Below the pieces are notes generated by a model. The model ran no database searches, was not told the DNA's origin, and saw only the letters and a list, made by a program, of their open reading frames with translations. Position numbers and translations under genes: made by a program. DNA of 35,393 nucleotides from an uncultured Holdemania sp. (GTDB lineage Bacteria > Bacillota_I > Bacilli_A > Erysipelotrichales > Erysipelotrichaceae), in contig CAMQTJ010000020.1 of the NCBI GenBank assembly GCA_947037125.1, positions 1-35,393 of the forward strand. The letters run 5' to 3'. Below are positions 17,197-26,075 of this stretch, piece after piece. The first letter of the stretch is position 1; the number at the start of each line of letters is the position of its first letter.

Positions 17197-17799
17197 CTAA
17201 ATTTGTTCAAAATCAATTGCACCATGCTTACATAATGGACAAATAATATCTTCTGGTAAATTTTCACCCTCATGAACATATCCACATATTTTACAACGAT
17301 AACCAGTTATATTAACCTTTTTTGGCTGTGGCTTAACATGTTTATGATAATATGCATAAGTTAATGATTCTTGATCACTTAATATATCACCATCAACAAC
17401 ATCTGCAATAAACATTGTATGTGTTCCAACATCTATTTTATTTATTACACTGCCACTTATATATCCATTAGTATTTTTAGTTAAATATAATATACCATTA
17501 TTTGATCTTGTAGCATCATTGTAATTATCAAATTTATTTGTTTCTTTACCACTAACAAACCCAAACTTTTTAAACACATCAAAATCAGTATCTACTGTAA
17601 GCATTGATAAATTAAATTTTTCAGTTTTCACAATCATGTCATGTGTATAGTTTGCTTTATTAACAACAACACAGATTCTATTTGGTGTACTTGTAATTTG
17701 CATTGCAGTATTAATAATACAAGCATTATCATTTGTACCATCCTTTGTTGATAAAGCATATAGACCATAACCTAGTTTAAACATCGTAGCATTATTCAT
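17197..17799 (-). CDS. Flavin reductase domain fused to rubredoxin (Hrb-like)
   Basis: A 200-residue fusion. Residues 1-150 are an FMN-binding flavin-reductase domain (NACIINTAMQITSTPNRICV near 25-44). The tail is a rubredoxin-like iron site with Cys169-x2-Cys172 and Cys187-x2-Cys190. The same layout is known as high-molecular-weight rubredoxin in Moorella and relatives, which passes electrons from NAD(P)H to flavodiiron proteins that remove O2 or NO. That partner is not in the window. GGAGG precedes the ATG. It suggests an anaerobic host. Confidence 0.85.
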   Translation of the reverse strand: MNNATMFKLGYGLYALSTKDGTNDNACIINTAMQITSTPNRICVVVNKANYTHDMIVKTEKFNLSMLTVDTDFDVFKKFGFVSGKETNKFDNYNDATRSNNGILYLTKNTNGYISGSVINKIDVGTHTMFIADVVDGDILSDQESLTYAYYHKHVKPQPKKVNITGYRCKICGYVHEGENLPEDIICPLCKHGAIDFEQI

Positions 17800-17944
17800 A
17801 TATTTATTCCTCCATTTATCTTATAGTTTTAGTCTACACCTGAATACTAATAACCGCAATCAATATACTCTAAATAACTGATTAATAGATGAAAATATTA
17901 ACTCACAGTTATAAAATATATTTCACGTATACATTAGCTCATAT

Positions 17945-17984
17945 AAAAAGCACCTTGTTAATTGGATTTCAACTAACAAGGTGC
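17945..17984 (-). terminator. Terminator of guaA
   Basis: On the minus strand GCACCTTGTTA and TAACAAGGTGC pair perfectly (11 bp) around a 13-nt loop and are followed by five T. Confidence 0.88.
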
Positions 17985-18010
17985 ATTACATTAATTATTC
18001 TAAATTAATT

Positions 18011-19312
18011 TTATTCCCATTCAATTGTAGCATCAGGCTTTGGTGAAAGGTCATAACAAACTCTATTAACATTCTTAACTTCCGCAAGAATTCTATCAGT
18101 AATTTTTAATAATACTTTCCAATCAATTTCTTCAATAATCGCACTCATTGCATCAACAGTGTTTACAGCTCTTAAAATAACTGGGTATTCATAAGTTCTT
18201 AAATGATTTCTAACGCCAACTGATTTAAATTCTGGAACAACTGTAAAATATTGCCATACAGTTTTATCAAGACCTGCTATCGCAAATTCTTCACGTAATA
18301 TTGCATCAGATTCTCTTACTGCTTCAAGTCTTTCTTTTGTAATTGCTCCAAGACATCTAACACCAAGTCCTGGCCCTGGGAAAGGTTGACGGTAAACCAT
18401 GTCACCTGGCAATCCAAGTTCAATACCACAAGCTCTTACTTCATCTTTAAATAATTGATATAATGGTTCAACAAGTTCAAATTGCATATCTTCTGGTAAT
18501 CCACCAACATTATGATGACTCTTAACAGCTTTTACAGTTTTTGTTCCTGATTCAATAATATCAGGATAAATTGTTCCTTGAGCTAAATAATCAATTCCTT
18601 CAAGTTTTGTTGCTTCTTCATCAAATACTCGAATAAATTCTTCACCAATAATTTTTCTTTTTTTTTCAGGCTCACTAACACCTGCAAGTTTAGTCAAAAA
18701 TCTTTCACTAGCATCAACATAAACAAGATTTGCATCTAATTGATTTCTAAAGATTTCAACTACTGATTCACTTTCATTTTTTCTCATAAGACCATGATTT
18801 ACATGAACACAAACAAGTTGTTTACCAATAGCTTTAATTAATAGTGCAGCAACAACTGAAGAATCTACTCCACCTGATAATGCTAATAAAACTTTTTTAT
18901 CTCCAACCTGATTTCTTACTTTTTCAACTTGGTCATTTACAAAGTTTGCCATGTTCCAATTTTTTTCACACTTACATTTTTCAAGAACAAATTTTTGTAA
19001 TATTTCTTTTGTTTCTTCTTCATTTCCCCATTGTGCTAATTGTGAATTATCACTTAATTGATAATCTACAGATAACATAGGAATATTTAATTCAAATAAT
19101 TCATTTAATATTTGAATTTTCTCTCCATCAACAACATTATTCACACCGCCATTTAAAATTATTCCTTTAACATTAGATACAGCTATTACTTCATTTGCAG
19201 TAATATCATGAGGCTTAATTTCACTATAAACACCCAAATCTCTTATTGCTCTTGCTATAACAGTGTTTTGCGTACTTCCTAAATCCAATACTAAAATTGT
19301 ATCTTGTCTCAT
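18011..19312 (-). CDS. guaA: GMP synthase with decayed glutaminase domain
   Basis: The enzyme converts XMP to GMP in the last step of guanine nucleotide synthesis. The ATP-pyrophosphatase domain is intact, with the P-loop ALSGGVDSS (144-152), and so is the dimerisation domain ending in PDATIEWE. The whole protein has 433 residues, against ~510-525 for normal GuaA. The shortfall is in the N-terminal glutaminase: the nucleophile turn GICYG reads SVDYQ (Asp83 in place of Cys), and the region up to the HPE motif is deleted, with the His also gone. It therefore cannot split glutamine by itself and should use free ammonia or a separate amidotransferase subunit. AGAGGG precedes the ATG. No purine riboswitch is seen upstream. 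Confidence 0.92.
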   Translation of the reverse strand: MRQDTILVLDLGSTQNTVIARAIRDLGVYSEIKPHDITANEVIAVSNVKGIILNGGVNNVVDGEKIQILNELFELNIPMLSVDYQLSDNSQLAQWGNEEETKEILQKFVLEKCKCEKNWNMANFVNDQVEKVRNQVGDKKVLLALSGGVDSSVVAALLIKAIGKQLVCVHVNHGLMRKNESESVVEIFRNQLDANLVYVDASERFLTKLAGVSEPEKKRKIIGEEFIRVFDEEATKLEGIDYLAQGTIYPDIIESGTKTVKAVKSHHNVGGLPEDMQFELVEPLYQLFKDEVRACGIELGLPGDMVYRQPFPGPGLGVRCLGAITKERLEAVRESDAILREEFAIAGLDKTVWQYFTVVPEFKSVGVRNHLRTYEYPVILRAVNTVDAMSAIIEEIDWKVLLKITDRILAEVKNVNRVCYDLSPKPDATIEWE

Positions 19313-19406
19313 AAATTAACCCTCTTTCTTTTAGTAATCAATTAGTCATATAATACTAATTGTTTTATCTTTCGATATTAGCTTGTAATCATTTATAACT
19401 TTTATT

Positions 19407-19435
19407 ATTATAGCATACAGAAATGAGTGCTACAA
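19407..19435 (-). promoter_or_regulatory. Promoter of guaA
   Basis: On the minus strand TTGTAG and TATAAT are 17 bp apart, with an extended TGC before the -10. Upstream bases TTTGATTGTAGC match the FRG promoter. The leader is about 85-90 nt, with no riboswitch fold recognised. Confidence 0.6.
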
Positions 19436-19450
19436 TCAAACAAGTATCAT

Positions 19451-19523
19451 AATCATTAATATTTTGCTCATCTAAATAGATAATAAACATTATTTTAATC
19501 TATTTAACAACATATTAATGATT
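19451..19523. repeat. Nested inverted repeat upstream of the guaA promoter
   Basis: The outer arms AATCATTAATAT (19451-19462) and ATATTAATGATT (19512-19523) are a perfect 12-bp inverted repeat. Inside them TAAATAGAT (19473-19481) and ATCTATTTA (19498-19506) are a perfect 9-bp inverted repeat. It lies between the terminator at 19612 and the guaA promoter, outside the expected guaA transcript. It could be a small mobile-element remnant or a hairpin RNA. The rest of the 19313-19663 gap holds nothing else I recognise. Confidence 0.5.
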
Positions 19524-19611
19524 ATTTGTGAAATACCTAATACAATGTTATTTTAAATTATATATATATCATAAATCTATTTAGCATAATTAGTAAATTA
19601 TTTAAGAAACT

Positions 19612-19641
19612 AAAAAAAAGATTCTAAATTATAAGAACCTC
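19612..19641 (-). terminator. Terminator of the cytidylate-kinase-like gene
   Basis: On the minus strand GAGGTTCT pairs with AGAATCTT (8 bp, with G-U pairs) around an 8-nt loop and runs into eight T. Confidence 0.7.
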
Positions 19642-19663
19642 TTTTTTCACTATAAAACCTAAT

Positions 19664-20260
19664 TTATTTATTGTTACAACACGCTAAAATTGTAGCCACA
19701 GCCTGTTTTATACTAACTACAGATGTATCAATACAAAGATTATAATTCGTCATATCTTCCCAATCTTGACCAGTATAATAATTATAATTTTTTGACCTTG
19801 TTTTATCGATTGATTTTATCATTTTTTGCATTTCTTTTTCAGTTTTATTTTTATCAGCTGGAACTTTATCATAACATCTCTTAATTCGTTGTTCCATATC
19901 AGATGAATAAATAAACACTTTAAAATTATTAGAATCTTTTAAAATATAATCTGCACATCTTCCAACTATTACACAATCACCTTTAGTAGAAAGTTCTCTA
20001 ATAACTTTAGCTTGTGCAATTTGCACTTGATCACTTGGTGATAATGTTGAAAATGTTTGACCAAAAGTATAATTATAACCTCTTGTAATATTTGCTTCAC
20101 TATACTTTTCAATATAACTTTCACAAAAACCACTTTCTTCTGCAACTTTTTTAATTATTTCAGCATCATAATAAGCATATAAAAGACTATCTGCAAGTCT
20201 TTTTCCTATTTCTCTGCCCCCACTTGAAAATTGTCTACTAATAGTTATAATATTATTCAT
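19664..20260 (-). CDS. Cytidylate-kinase-like protein (Cytidylate_kin2)
   Basis: A 198-residue P-loop protein. The N-terminus ITISRQFSSGGREIGKRLA (5-23) is the family's phosphate-binding segment. YYDAEII and VIVGRCADYIL further on fit the CMP-kinase-like fold, followed by a basic lid (RIKRC...). Members are common in anaerobic Bacillota beside a normal cytidylate kinase; the substrate is not established. AGGAGG precedes the ATG. It is a single gene with its own terminator. Confidence 0.82.
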   Translation of the reverse strand: MNNIITISRQFSSGGREIGKRLADSLLYAYYDAEIIKKVAEESGFCESYIEKYSEANITRGYNYTFGQTFSTLSPSDQVQIAQAKVIRELSTKGDCVIVGRCADYILKDSNNFKVFIYSSDMEQRIKRCYDKVPADKNKTEKEMQKMIKSIDKTRSKNYNYYTGQDWEDMTNYNLCIDTSVVSIKQAVATILACCNNK

Positions 20261-21076
20261 AATTTCCTCCTATGACATAAGTTTTATGTTTATTATATTA
20301 TAATACTTTCTATGATGATATTCCACAATTTTAACAAATAAAGCGATATTTAACACATAATCCATTTATAAATTAAAATTTATATCTAAAATTGGCAGAG
20401 TATAACATAGTTTTTATAAATAGAATTTAAATATGAAAGCAAGGATCAATTTTTGAATATCAAATATTAAATTAACAATCATTTATTTAAAAATACACCA
20501 TTAAAAATAAAAAAACACTCTAAAATAAAATTGCATCTAAATCGTGATAATAACACTTTCACAGGTCGAAAAATTAGAATGCTAATCTAACTAAATAATT
20601 AAACTCCAAAGAAAAACGGAATAAAGCGCTCTTTAACAAGCTATTTTTTTTGACAATGAATCATAAGTATTATTTTTTACAATATTAAAAATAGATGCTC
20701 TTTTGAAATAGTATTCAATTTATGAATCTTATTTTTAGCAATTTAATATTATATGAATTATTTCTATTATAAAAGACTACAAATAACTCATGAAAAAATG
20801 CGCCTATTAAAAGGATTAAAATTTGAGAGAAATATACTTAAAAATTAATACACCAACATTCATCATCCATTTAAAATAATATACAGTAAAAAAAATTACT
20901 ACTCTAATCTAGTTTTAATAATAGCTTATATTTGTTATTCTTGACAGGTCTACAGTTTAATTTTCTTTTTATTTGAAGTAATAGCAATTCTTAACGTAAT
21001 CATACCAATTAGCTATTACTGTTTTCATATCTTATCAAACCCTAAATACGTGCTATTTACTGCTATCAATATATAC
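20261..21076. other. Gene-poor region of about 815 bp
   Basis: No ORF of useful size and no known RNA is seen on either strand. The one structured spot is an inverted repeat, AGTAATAGC (20977-20985) and GCTATTACT (21012-21020), within a 19-codon minus-strand frame (20969-21028). The composition looks like decayed DNA. The upstream part must hold the promoter of the gene at 19664-20260, which I could not assign. Confidence 0.5.
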
Positions 21077-21129
21077 AAAAAAAGAATGTATTGATCCGTG
21101 CTGTTCACAGAATTCAATGCATTCTTTTT
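21077..21129. terminator. Strong terminator of the beta-helix lipoprotein gene
   Basis: A stem of about 16 bp runs from AAAAAGAATGTATTGA to TCAATGCATTCTTTTT with one G-T mismatch. It has A and T runs at the ends, so it can work on both strands. It lies 23 bp after the minus-strand stop. Confidence 0.88.
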
Positions 21130-21151
21130 GCTTAAAATTGCTATAAGATTC

Positions 21152-23344
21152 TTATTTTATCCATGTTAACTCAGTTGAGTCCCATGTATATGTTCCAGGT
21201 TCCATATTATTAAATATAGCTTCCGATCCAAGAACTAGCTTAGAATTTTCATCTGTTCCTGATACCTTATCATAACATATCAGTTTACCATTAATAGTAA
21301 GGGTAGCGCTAGATGGAACAATTAAAGATTTATACGCTTCAAAAATTACATTTTTAGGAATAGTGAAGTTATTTGCTGTATATTCAATAGCTCCACCAAT
21401 TGTATAACAGTAGTTAGGTTTTATAACAAATTCATTTGTTATAGCTAGATTATCAGTATAGATTTGTAACATATCAGTGTCACTTAAACCTATTATATTT
21501 TCTTCATTTCCTTTGTTAATACCTACCACAAATCCACTAATTCTTCCCTGAAGGTCATAAGTGTTTCCACTTCCATAGTTTAGAGTTCCAGAATTTACAT
21601 ATGCAACGTATACTCTATACTGATTATCAGGTGATTTTACCTCAGTATGCGTGTTATTTAATGTAACATTAGCGTTTTTCCCGCTCAAATCATAACCTCT
21701 ACCACATTGAGTTGTTGCACCGAATATCTTGACATTATCAAAGTCTGCTTTCACATTCTTAATTGCAATTACAGCAGCTCCGTACCCATTGGTTGGAGTA
21801 CCACACAAATCAGTGTTAGGTACATTTAAAGTTAAATTTTTAACTTTAGCATCCGCTGTGATTTTTATACCTACATTGATTGTATATCCATTACCATCAA
21901 AAGTTATAGAATCATCGATTAAAATAGCAGCCGTAAGATCCGTTATATCGGCTCCAAGAATAATAGTATCACCATCTTTAGCATTCTCAACAGCTTTAAT
22001 AAGCTGATCAGCTGTTTTAACAAGAGGTACCGAAGCATCTAGTTCAACTGTAACTCGACATTCTGCAGTTTTTCCATTATGACTAGTTGCTGTTATTGTT
22101 GCAGTACCTTTTGATACAGCTGTTATCGTTCCATTAGAAACGGTAGCAATTGTTTCATCACTTGAACTATATGTAATAGTTTTGTTAATTGCGTTGCTTG
22201 GGCTAATGTTAGCTGTAACTGTAGCCACTTCACCAACTAAAATATTTAGTGTTTTAGGCGTTAGTGTTACTCCGGTAACATCCAAGTTTGGAATTTCAGG
22301 TTGAATTGGCTTTACTGTTGGTGCTACTGTCGGTTTTACTGTCGGTTTAACTATCGGTTTTACTGTCGGTTCAACTGTCGGTTTAACTGTCGGTTTAACT
22401 GTTGGTTTAACTGTCGGTTTGACTGTTGGTGATGGGGTTGGTTTTGTGTTAATTTCATTACCATCAGCAGTTTCCACAACAGGATTTTCTACAACTTCTG
22501 TTTTCTCTGCTTTTATTTCTCCTGTAACATTTGATTTTTCATCTGTTAAAACTGTTTCAATTTTTCCCTTACCTTTTGTTTCAATTTTAGTTTCTGTTGC
22601 TACATTTTCAATTTTAACACCTTTTGAAATTGAAACAACTGTACCTTCTGCAGATTTACTTACGATTACATTTTCAACGTCTGATTTAATATTCATTTCT
22701 GTTTTAGAAGCGATGTCTAACATATTAACTGGGGCGTTTACCGTCAAAACAGATCCTTCTGCATTTTTCCCAACTAAAACTTTATCAATTTTTGAATCTG
22801 TAGTGATATCTGCTTTACTATTAACAGTAATATCATTTATTACAGAATCTTCGCTTGCTTTAACTGCACTTTCAAATGCTCCTTTATTTACAACAATAGA
22901 AGTCGCCTTACCAGCTATTTCTAATGTAGCTTTTTGTTCAAGTGAGATATTTGAAGTTTCAGAATCTTTATCAAAAACTATTCTTACATCCTTCTTATTT
23001 GCTTCAATGTTTAGAACTTTACTATTTTCAATATGAACGGAATTTAAACCGCCACCTTGAATATTTAATTCCCCTTGGATAACACAGTTTTTAATATAAA
23101 CTGTTCCTTCTCCTACTGCTTTATCAACAAGTAAATCTCCTGTAACTGTTACGTTAGAAAGAGTTACTCCATCAGATTTTATGATAACTTCATCATAAGT
23201 ACCTGGTTCATCATAAGTGCCTGCTTCTTCGAAAATCTTTACAGAATCAGTCGGAAGTATAATTTCATCTTCATCCTTGGCACATCCAACTGCTACAGTT
23301 AGTAGCAAGGCTACTGATAATGCTAATCTCAATATTTTTTTCAT
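21152..23344 (-). CDS. Surface lipoprotein with beta-helix and Big2 domains
   Basis: A 730-residue lipoprotein. The signal peptide ends in the lipobox AVGC, with Cys20 or 21 as the lipid anchor. Residues about 35-290 show repeated short strands (VTVTGDLLVD, CVIQGELNIQ and similar) that suggest a right-handed beta-helix. A proline-rich wall-spanning linker of ten PTVK-type repeats follows. Then comes a bacterial Ig-like Big2 domain (VTGVTLTPKTLNILVG...ITYSSSDETIATVSNG), and a second beta-helix-like end (LVKTADQLIKAVENAKDGDTI). It is exposed on the cell surface and may bind polysaccharide or host glycans. A good promoter lies at 23406-23434. Its ribosome site is weak (GGAAAGAG). Confidence 0.82.
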   Translation of the reverse strand: MKKILRLALSVALLLTVAVGCAKDEDEIILPTDSVKIFEEAGTYDEPGTYDEVIIKSDGVTLSNVTVTGDLLVDKAVGEGTVYIKNCVIQGELNIQGGGLNSVHIENSKVLNIEANKKDVRIVFDKDSETSNISLEQKATLEIAGKATSIVVNKGAFESAVKASEDSVINDITVNSKADITTDSKIDKVLVGKNAEGSVLTVNAPVNMLDIASKTEMNIKSDVENVIVSKSAEGTVVSISKGVKIENVATETKIETKGKGKIETVLTDEKSNVTGEIKAEKTEVVENPVVETADGNEINTKPTPSPTVKPTVKPTVKPTVKPTVEPTVKPIVKPTVKPTVAPTVKPIQPEIPNLDVTGVTLTPKTLNILVGEVATVTANISPSNAINKTITYSSSDETIATVSNGTITAVSKGTATITATSHNGKTAECRVTVELDASVPLVKTADQLIKAVENAKDGDTIILGADITDLTAAILIDDSITFDGNGYTINVGIKITADAKVKNLTLNVPNTDLCGTPTNGYGAAVIAIKNVKADFDNVKIFGATTQCGRGYDLSGKNANVTLNNTHTEVKSPDNQYRVYVAYVNSGTLNYGSGNTYDLQGRISGFVVGINKGNEENIIGLSDTDMLQIYTDNLAITNEFVIKPNYCYTIGGAIEYTANNFTIPKNVIFEAYKSLIVPSSATLTINGKLICYDKVSGTDENSKLVLGSEAIFNNMEPGTYTWDSTELTWIK
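22314..22433 (-). repeat. Ten tandem 12-bp repeats coding a PTVK linker
   Basis: Ten exact-length units start at 22314 and each further 12 bp, with the plus-strand consensus ACTGTCGGTTTA. They encode Pro-Thr-Val-Lys and variants in the lipoprotein. Units differ by one to four bases, so copy number could vary by slippage. Confidence 0.9.
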
Positions 23345-23405
23345 TATTAATCTCTTTCCTGGCTTTTCTATCCCTATTTATATAATATAAAATATGTACT
23401 ATTAA

Positions 23406-23434
23406 ATTATAGTATGAATTATCATATTTCACAA
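23406..23434 (-). promoter_or_regulatory. Promoter of the beta-helix lipoprotein gene
   Basis: On the minus strand TTGTGA and TATAAT are 17 bp apart. The leader to the ATG at 23344 is about 55 nt. Confidence 0.55.
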
Positions 23435-24032
23435 GTTATTAACGTAAATTGTCAATAATTTGTTATTATATTTACATATCATCATTATTATTATTGTATT
23501 TTAAATGTAAATTTTATTATCAAGTTTACTAAATAACTATTCCTAATATACTTAGATACATTGTATAATTCTGTAGATGTAAAGAAGTTATTTCAATTGC
23601 CTATCCTCAAAACAGTTATAAAATTATAATTTTCAAGATTAAGTTATACATATTATTGCCTTTGAAATTCTAATCATATTACCATGTTTATATTTAAAAT
23701 GCTATAAATTATTTATAAAAAATATATATACAAATTTTGTATATATTTTGAAGAATTTTATTCACCAAAAATTAAATTTTTCCTCAAAAAAGTTATCTAT
23801 ACTGTTAACTATTCCTTCTATATGTATTATCTCTTTAACTTCATATTTTCGAAACAACTACGTTCTATGACTAACACATATCATGCTTATTATTAATGTA
23901 TATAAGATGTTAATGTAGTGCCATCTATTTTCGATTATAATATAATAGAAGTATAAAGCAATTATTTACTATTACGCTATTTAAAATATTACAAATCATC
24001 ATTCAAAAAAAATATAATAAGCTCATATATTT
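23435..24032. other. Gene-poor AT-rich region
   Basis: About 600 bp with no credible ORF, RNA or terminator on either strand. A short AT palindrome, GTATATAT-type, occurs near 23725-23750, which is expected at this base composition. Confidence 0.5.
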
Positions 24033-24554
24033 TTATCTTATTTCATTTCTATCTTTATCTAAAAAAGTCATTTTAGAATTAAAATCACCAACTATATCAG
24101 ATAAATCTACATAATGTATAAAGGGTATTTCTAAAATTTCTATTTCTTCAGTTCTTTGTATCTTACCATCTTGTTGTATAACTATTTGAACAAGTTGCAC
24201 TTTTTCATTATTACAAACAATAACATCTCCATGTGCCCAATGAGTACCCACTATCTGCCAACCGTAGTCGTGAAGCTTAACCATCTTTACAAACTCATAC
24301 TTATTATCCTCTATTTTCATAAATTCAGCAGCATAATAATCAGTTGTTAATGTTGATTTGTCATCCATTCCTACAAACAATAAATTATCATCAACTGTAA
24401 CAATACCAACCTCTTTAATAATACCCGTTGTAATAGAAGTTTTATTAACTTCTTCACTAAGAATAGCTAGCATATCTTCATTATTTACAGCGACTATACT
24501 ACAACCAGTCAAAATAAAAATAAAAAACATTGATATAAAATATAATTTTTTCAT
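24033..24554 (-). CDS. Small lipoprotein of unknown function
   Basis: A 173-residue protein with a lipoprotein signal, MKKLYFISMFFIFILTGC, in which the lipid-bearing Cys is residue 18. The mature part is mostly beta strands with two Trp in a YGWQIVGTHWAHGD segment. No family is recognised. GGGGG lies 8 nt before the ATG. It stands alone between two long gene-poor stretches and is not clearly part of the riboswitch operon 650 bp upstream. A role is not proposed. Confidence 0.7.
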   Translation of the reverse strand: MKKLYFISMFFIFILTGCSIVAVNNEDMLAILSEEVNKTSITTGIIKEVGIVTVDDNLLFVGMDDKSTLTTDYYAAEFMKIEDNKYEFVKMVKLHDYGWQIVGTHWAHGDVIVCNNEKVQLVQIVIQQDGKIQRTEEIEILEIPFIHYVDLSDIVGDFNSKMTFLDKDRNEIR

Positions 24555-25202
24555 TCATCATTCCCCCATTTTCATAGCTTTTATATCCATTAAATTAATT
24601 CTTGATTGTATTACAATTTCATCAATTACTAAATATCATAACGAAAAATATAACTACTATTATTTCATAATTGTACCATCAATATTTACTACAAGATAGC
24701 ATAACAATACTTTAATATTGATAATTATTAATATTAATTGATATAAACTTAATGTTTATATTGTTATCCATTAATATGTTGTTTATAAAAATTTAAAGAT
24801 TTACATATTAGATTCATCAATCTACCAAATTCAATAATAAAAAAAATTCTTATCCATCATTATCGATGATAAAGAAATCTATTTTTACTAAGAATAAGCT
24901 AAAAAAATTATTTATTTAATTAGCTATAAGTTTAAACTGCAAAAGATTTTATATACCCTATTTTTTCATATGATGCCCATGCACTCAAATATTGAGTCTA
25001 TCGTATTCCATATTATGAAGTATTTCAGTTTTTAGTTTTATTAATAATTGAAAATTAGTAGAAATATATATCATTAAGATTGATCATTTTTTTCAATTTA
25101 TTATTTTTTGTTATACATGATTTTCGATATAGACCATTTTTTGCACTCACACCAATTATTTAACGTTTACTAACATTTATAAATTTAATTAATAACTTAA
25201 AT
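24555..25202. other. Gene-poor region after the ECF operon
   Basis: About 650 bp without a credible gene. It contains a possible terminator at 24839-24875. The promoter of the small lipoprotein gene must lie near 24560-24650 but is not clear. Confidence 0.5.
24839..24875 (-). terminator. Possible terminator of the cobalamin operon
   Basis: On the minus strand TTCTTTATCAT pairs, with a bulge, with ATGATGGATAAGAA and is followed by eight T. The stem is AT-rich and lies about 330 bp after the last gene, so the call is moderate. Confidence 0.4.
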
Positions 25203-26075
25203 TTAGCGAAAACGTTTAAACTTGATTTCATTTACATACTCTAATATTATAGGTAGATTTAAAAATAAAAAATAACTTGTTAAAAATAAGGCAGACCCTA
25301 AAGTAAAAGGCTTAATTATTATTTCAGGATCATATATAATATAAGTTTGTTCAAATACAAAACCAACCCATACCATTGTAAGTAAACTGAAAATAAACAG
25401 TACTAATATTCTATCTTTATTACTAAAACGATAAATTGAAAAGTGAGTTTTATTCTTCAAACTGTAACCGCGGTTTTTCATCGATGCAGTTTTCTCAAAA
25501 AAGTTTTCAATTAAATAACCAATAACGATGGAAAAAAATCTCATTCTTTTTTTAAAATTATTAATAAACCATCCTCTTTTACAATTTCGATTAATAACTA
25601 TTTGTCCAGCTCTCATTTTTTCAATTTTACCTTTAATCTGTGGGACACTACGTAAAAAAATAGAAAAATATAATGACAAAAGAGGCGAAACTTTACCAAA
25701 AAGATAACCAACTTTATCTGTTGTGAAAATTTTATTCATACAGCTATACCATTGAAGCATTATTATAAATCTTATTGAAAGTGAACAGCCATAAACAAAA
25801 GATTCAAGTGTAATACGATTATCAATGAAATTCACATAAATATCTGTAACCCCGAAATGATTATAACTTGCATAGTAAAAAGGAAAGATAACACCAAAAA
25901 AAATACAAAATAAATTAAAGATCAATGCCTTGTATCTATTTAGTTTTAAGCTATAAGCAAAACTTGAAATATAAGCAACTAATATGTATAGATAATGATT
26001 AAAAACTAGTGACAATACAATTACACACGTGAAAAAAATAAAGTTTATTATCGGATGATAGTCTTTAAATTTCAT
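25203..26075 (-). CDS. ecfT: ECF transporter T subunit (second copy)
   Basis: A 290-residue membrane protein with about six hydrophobic helices. It carries the EcfT signature in the coupling region, ASMKNRGYSLKNKTHFSIYRF, with the Arg-Gly dipeptide that docks on the ATPases. T subunits link the ATPases to the vitamin-binding S subunit. It overlaps the S gene by 11 bp and is the last gene of the operon. A second T gene lies at 28391-29221; two T genes for one ATPase pair is unusual. Confidence 0.85.
   Translation of the reverse strand: MKFKDYHPIINFIFFTCVIVLSLVFNHYLYILVAYISSFAYSLKLNRYKALIFNLFCIFFGVIFPFYYASYNHFGVTDIYVNFIDNRITLESFVYGCSLSIRFIIMLQWYSCMNKIFTTDKVGYLFGKVSPLLSLYFSIFLRSVPQIKGKIEKMRAGQIVINRNCKRGWFINNFKKRMRFFSIVIGYLIENFFEKTASMKNRGYSLKNKTHFSIYRFSNKDRILVLFIFSLLTMVWVGFVFEQTYIIYDPEIIIKPFTLGSALFLTSYFLFLNLPIILEYVNEIKFKRFR

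Noticed and set aside
19313-19440. Purine riboswitch before guaA
   Set aside because: Expected from other Bacillota, but the conserved aptamer motifs are not present on the minus strand between the promoter and the ATG.
22419-23036. 205-codon plus-strand frame opposite the beta-helix lipoprotein
   Set aside because: It is a shadow of a well-supported gene with signal peptide, lipobox and repeats, and has Ser/Thr/Phe-rich content typical of an antisense reading.
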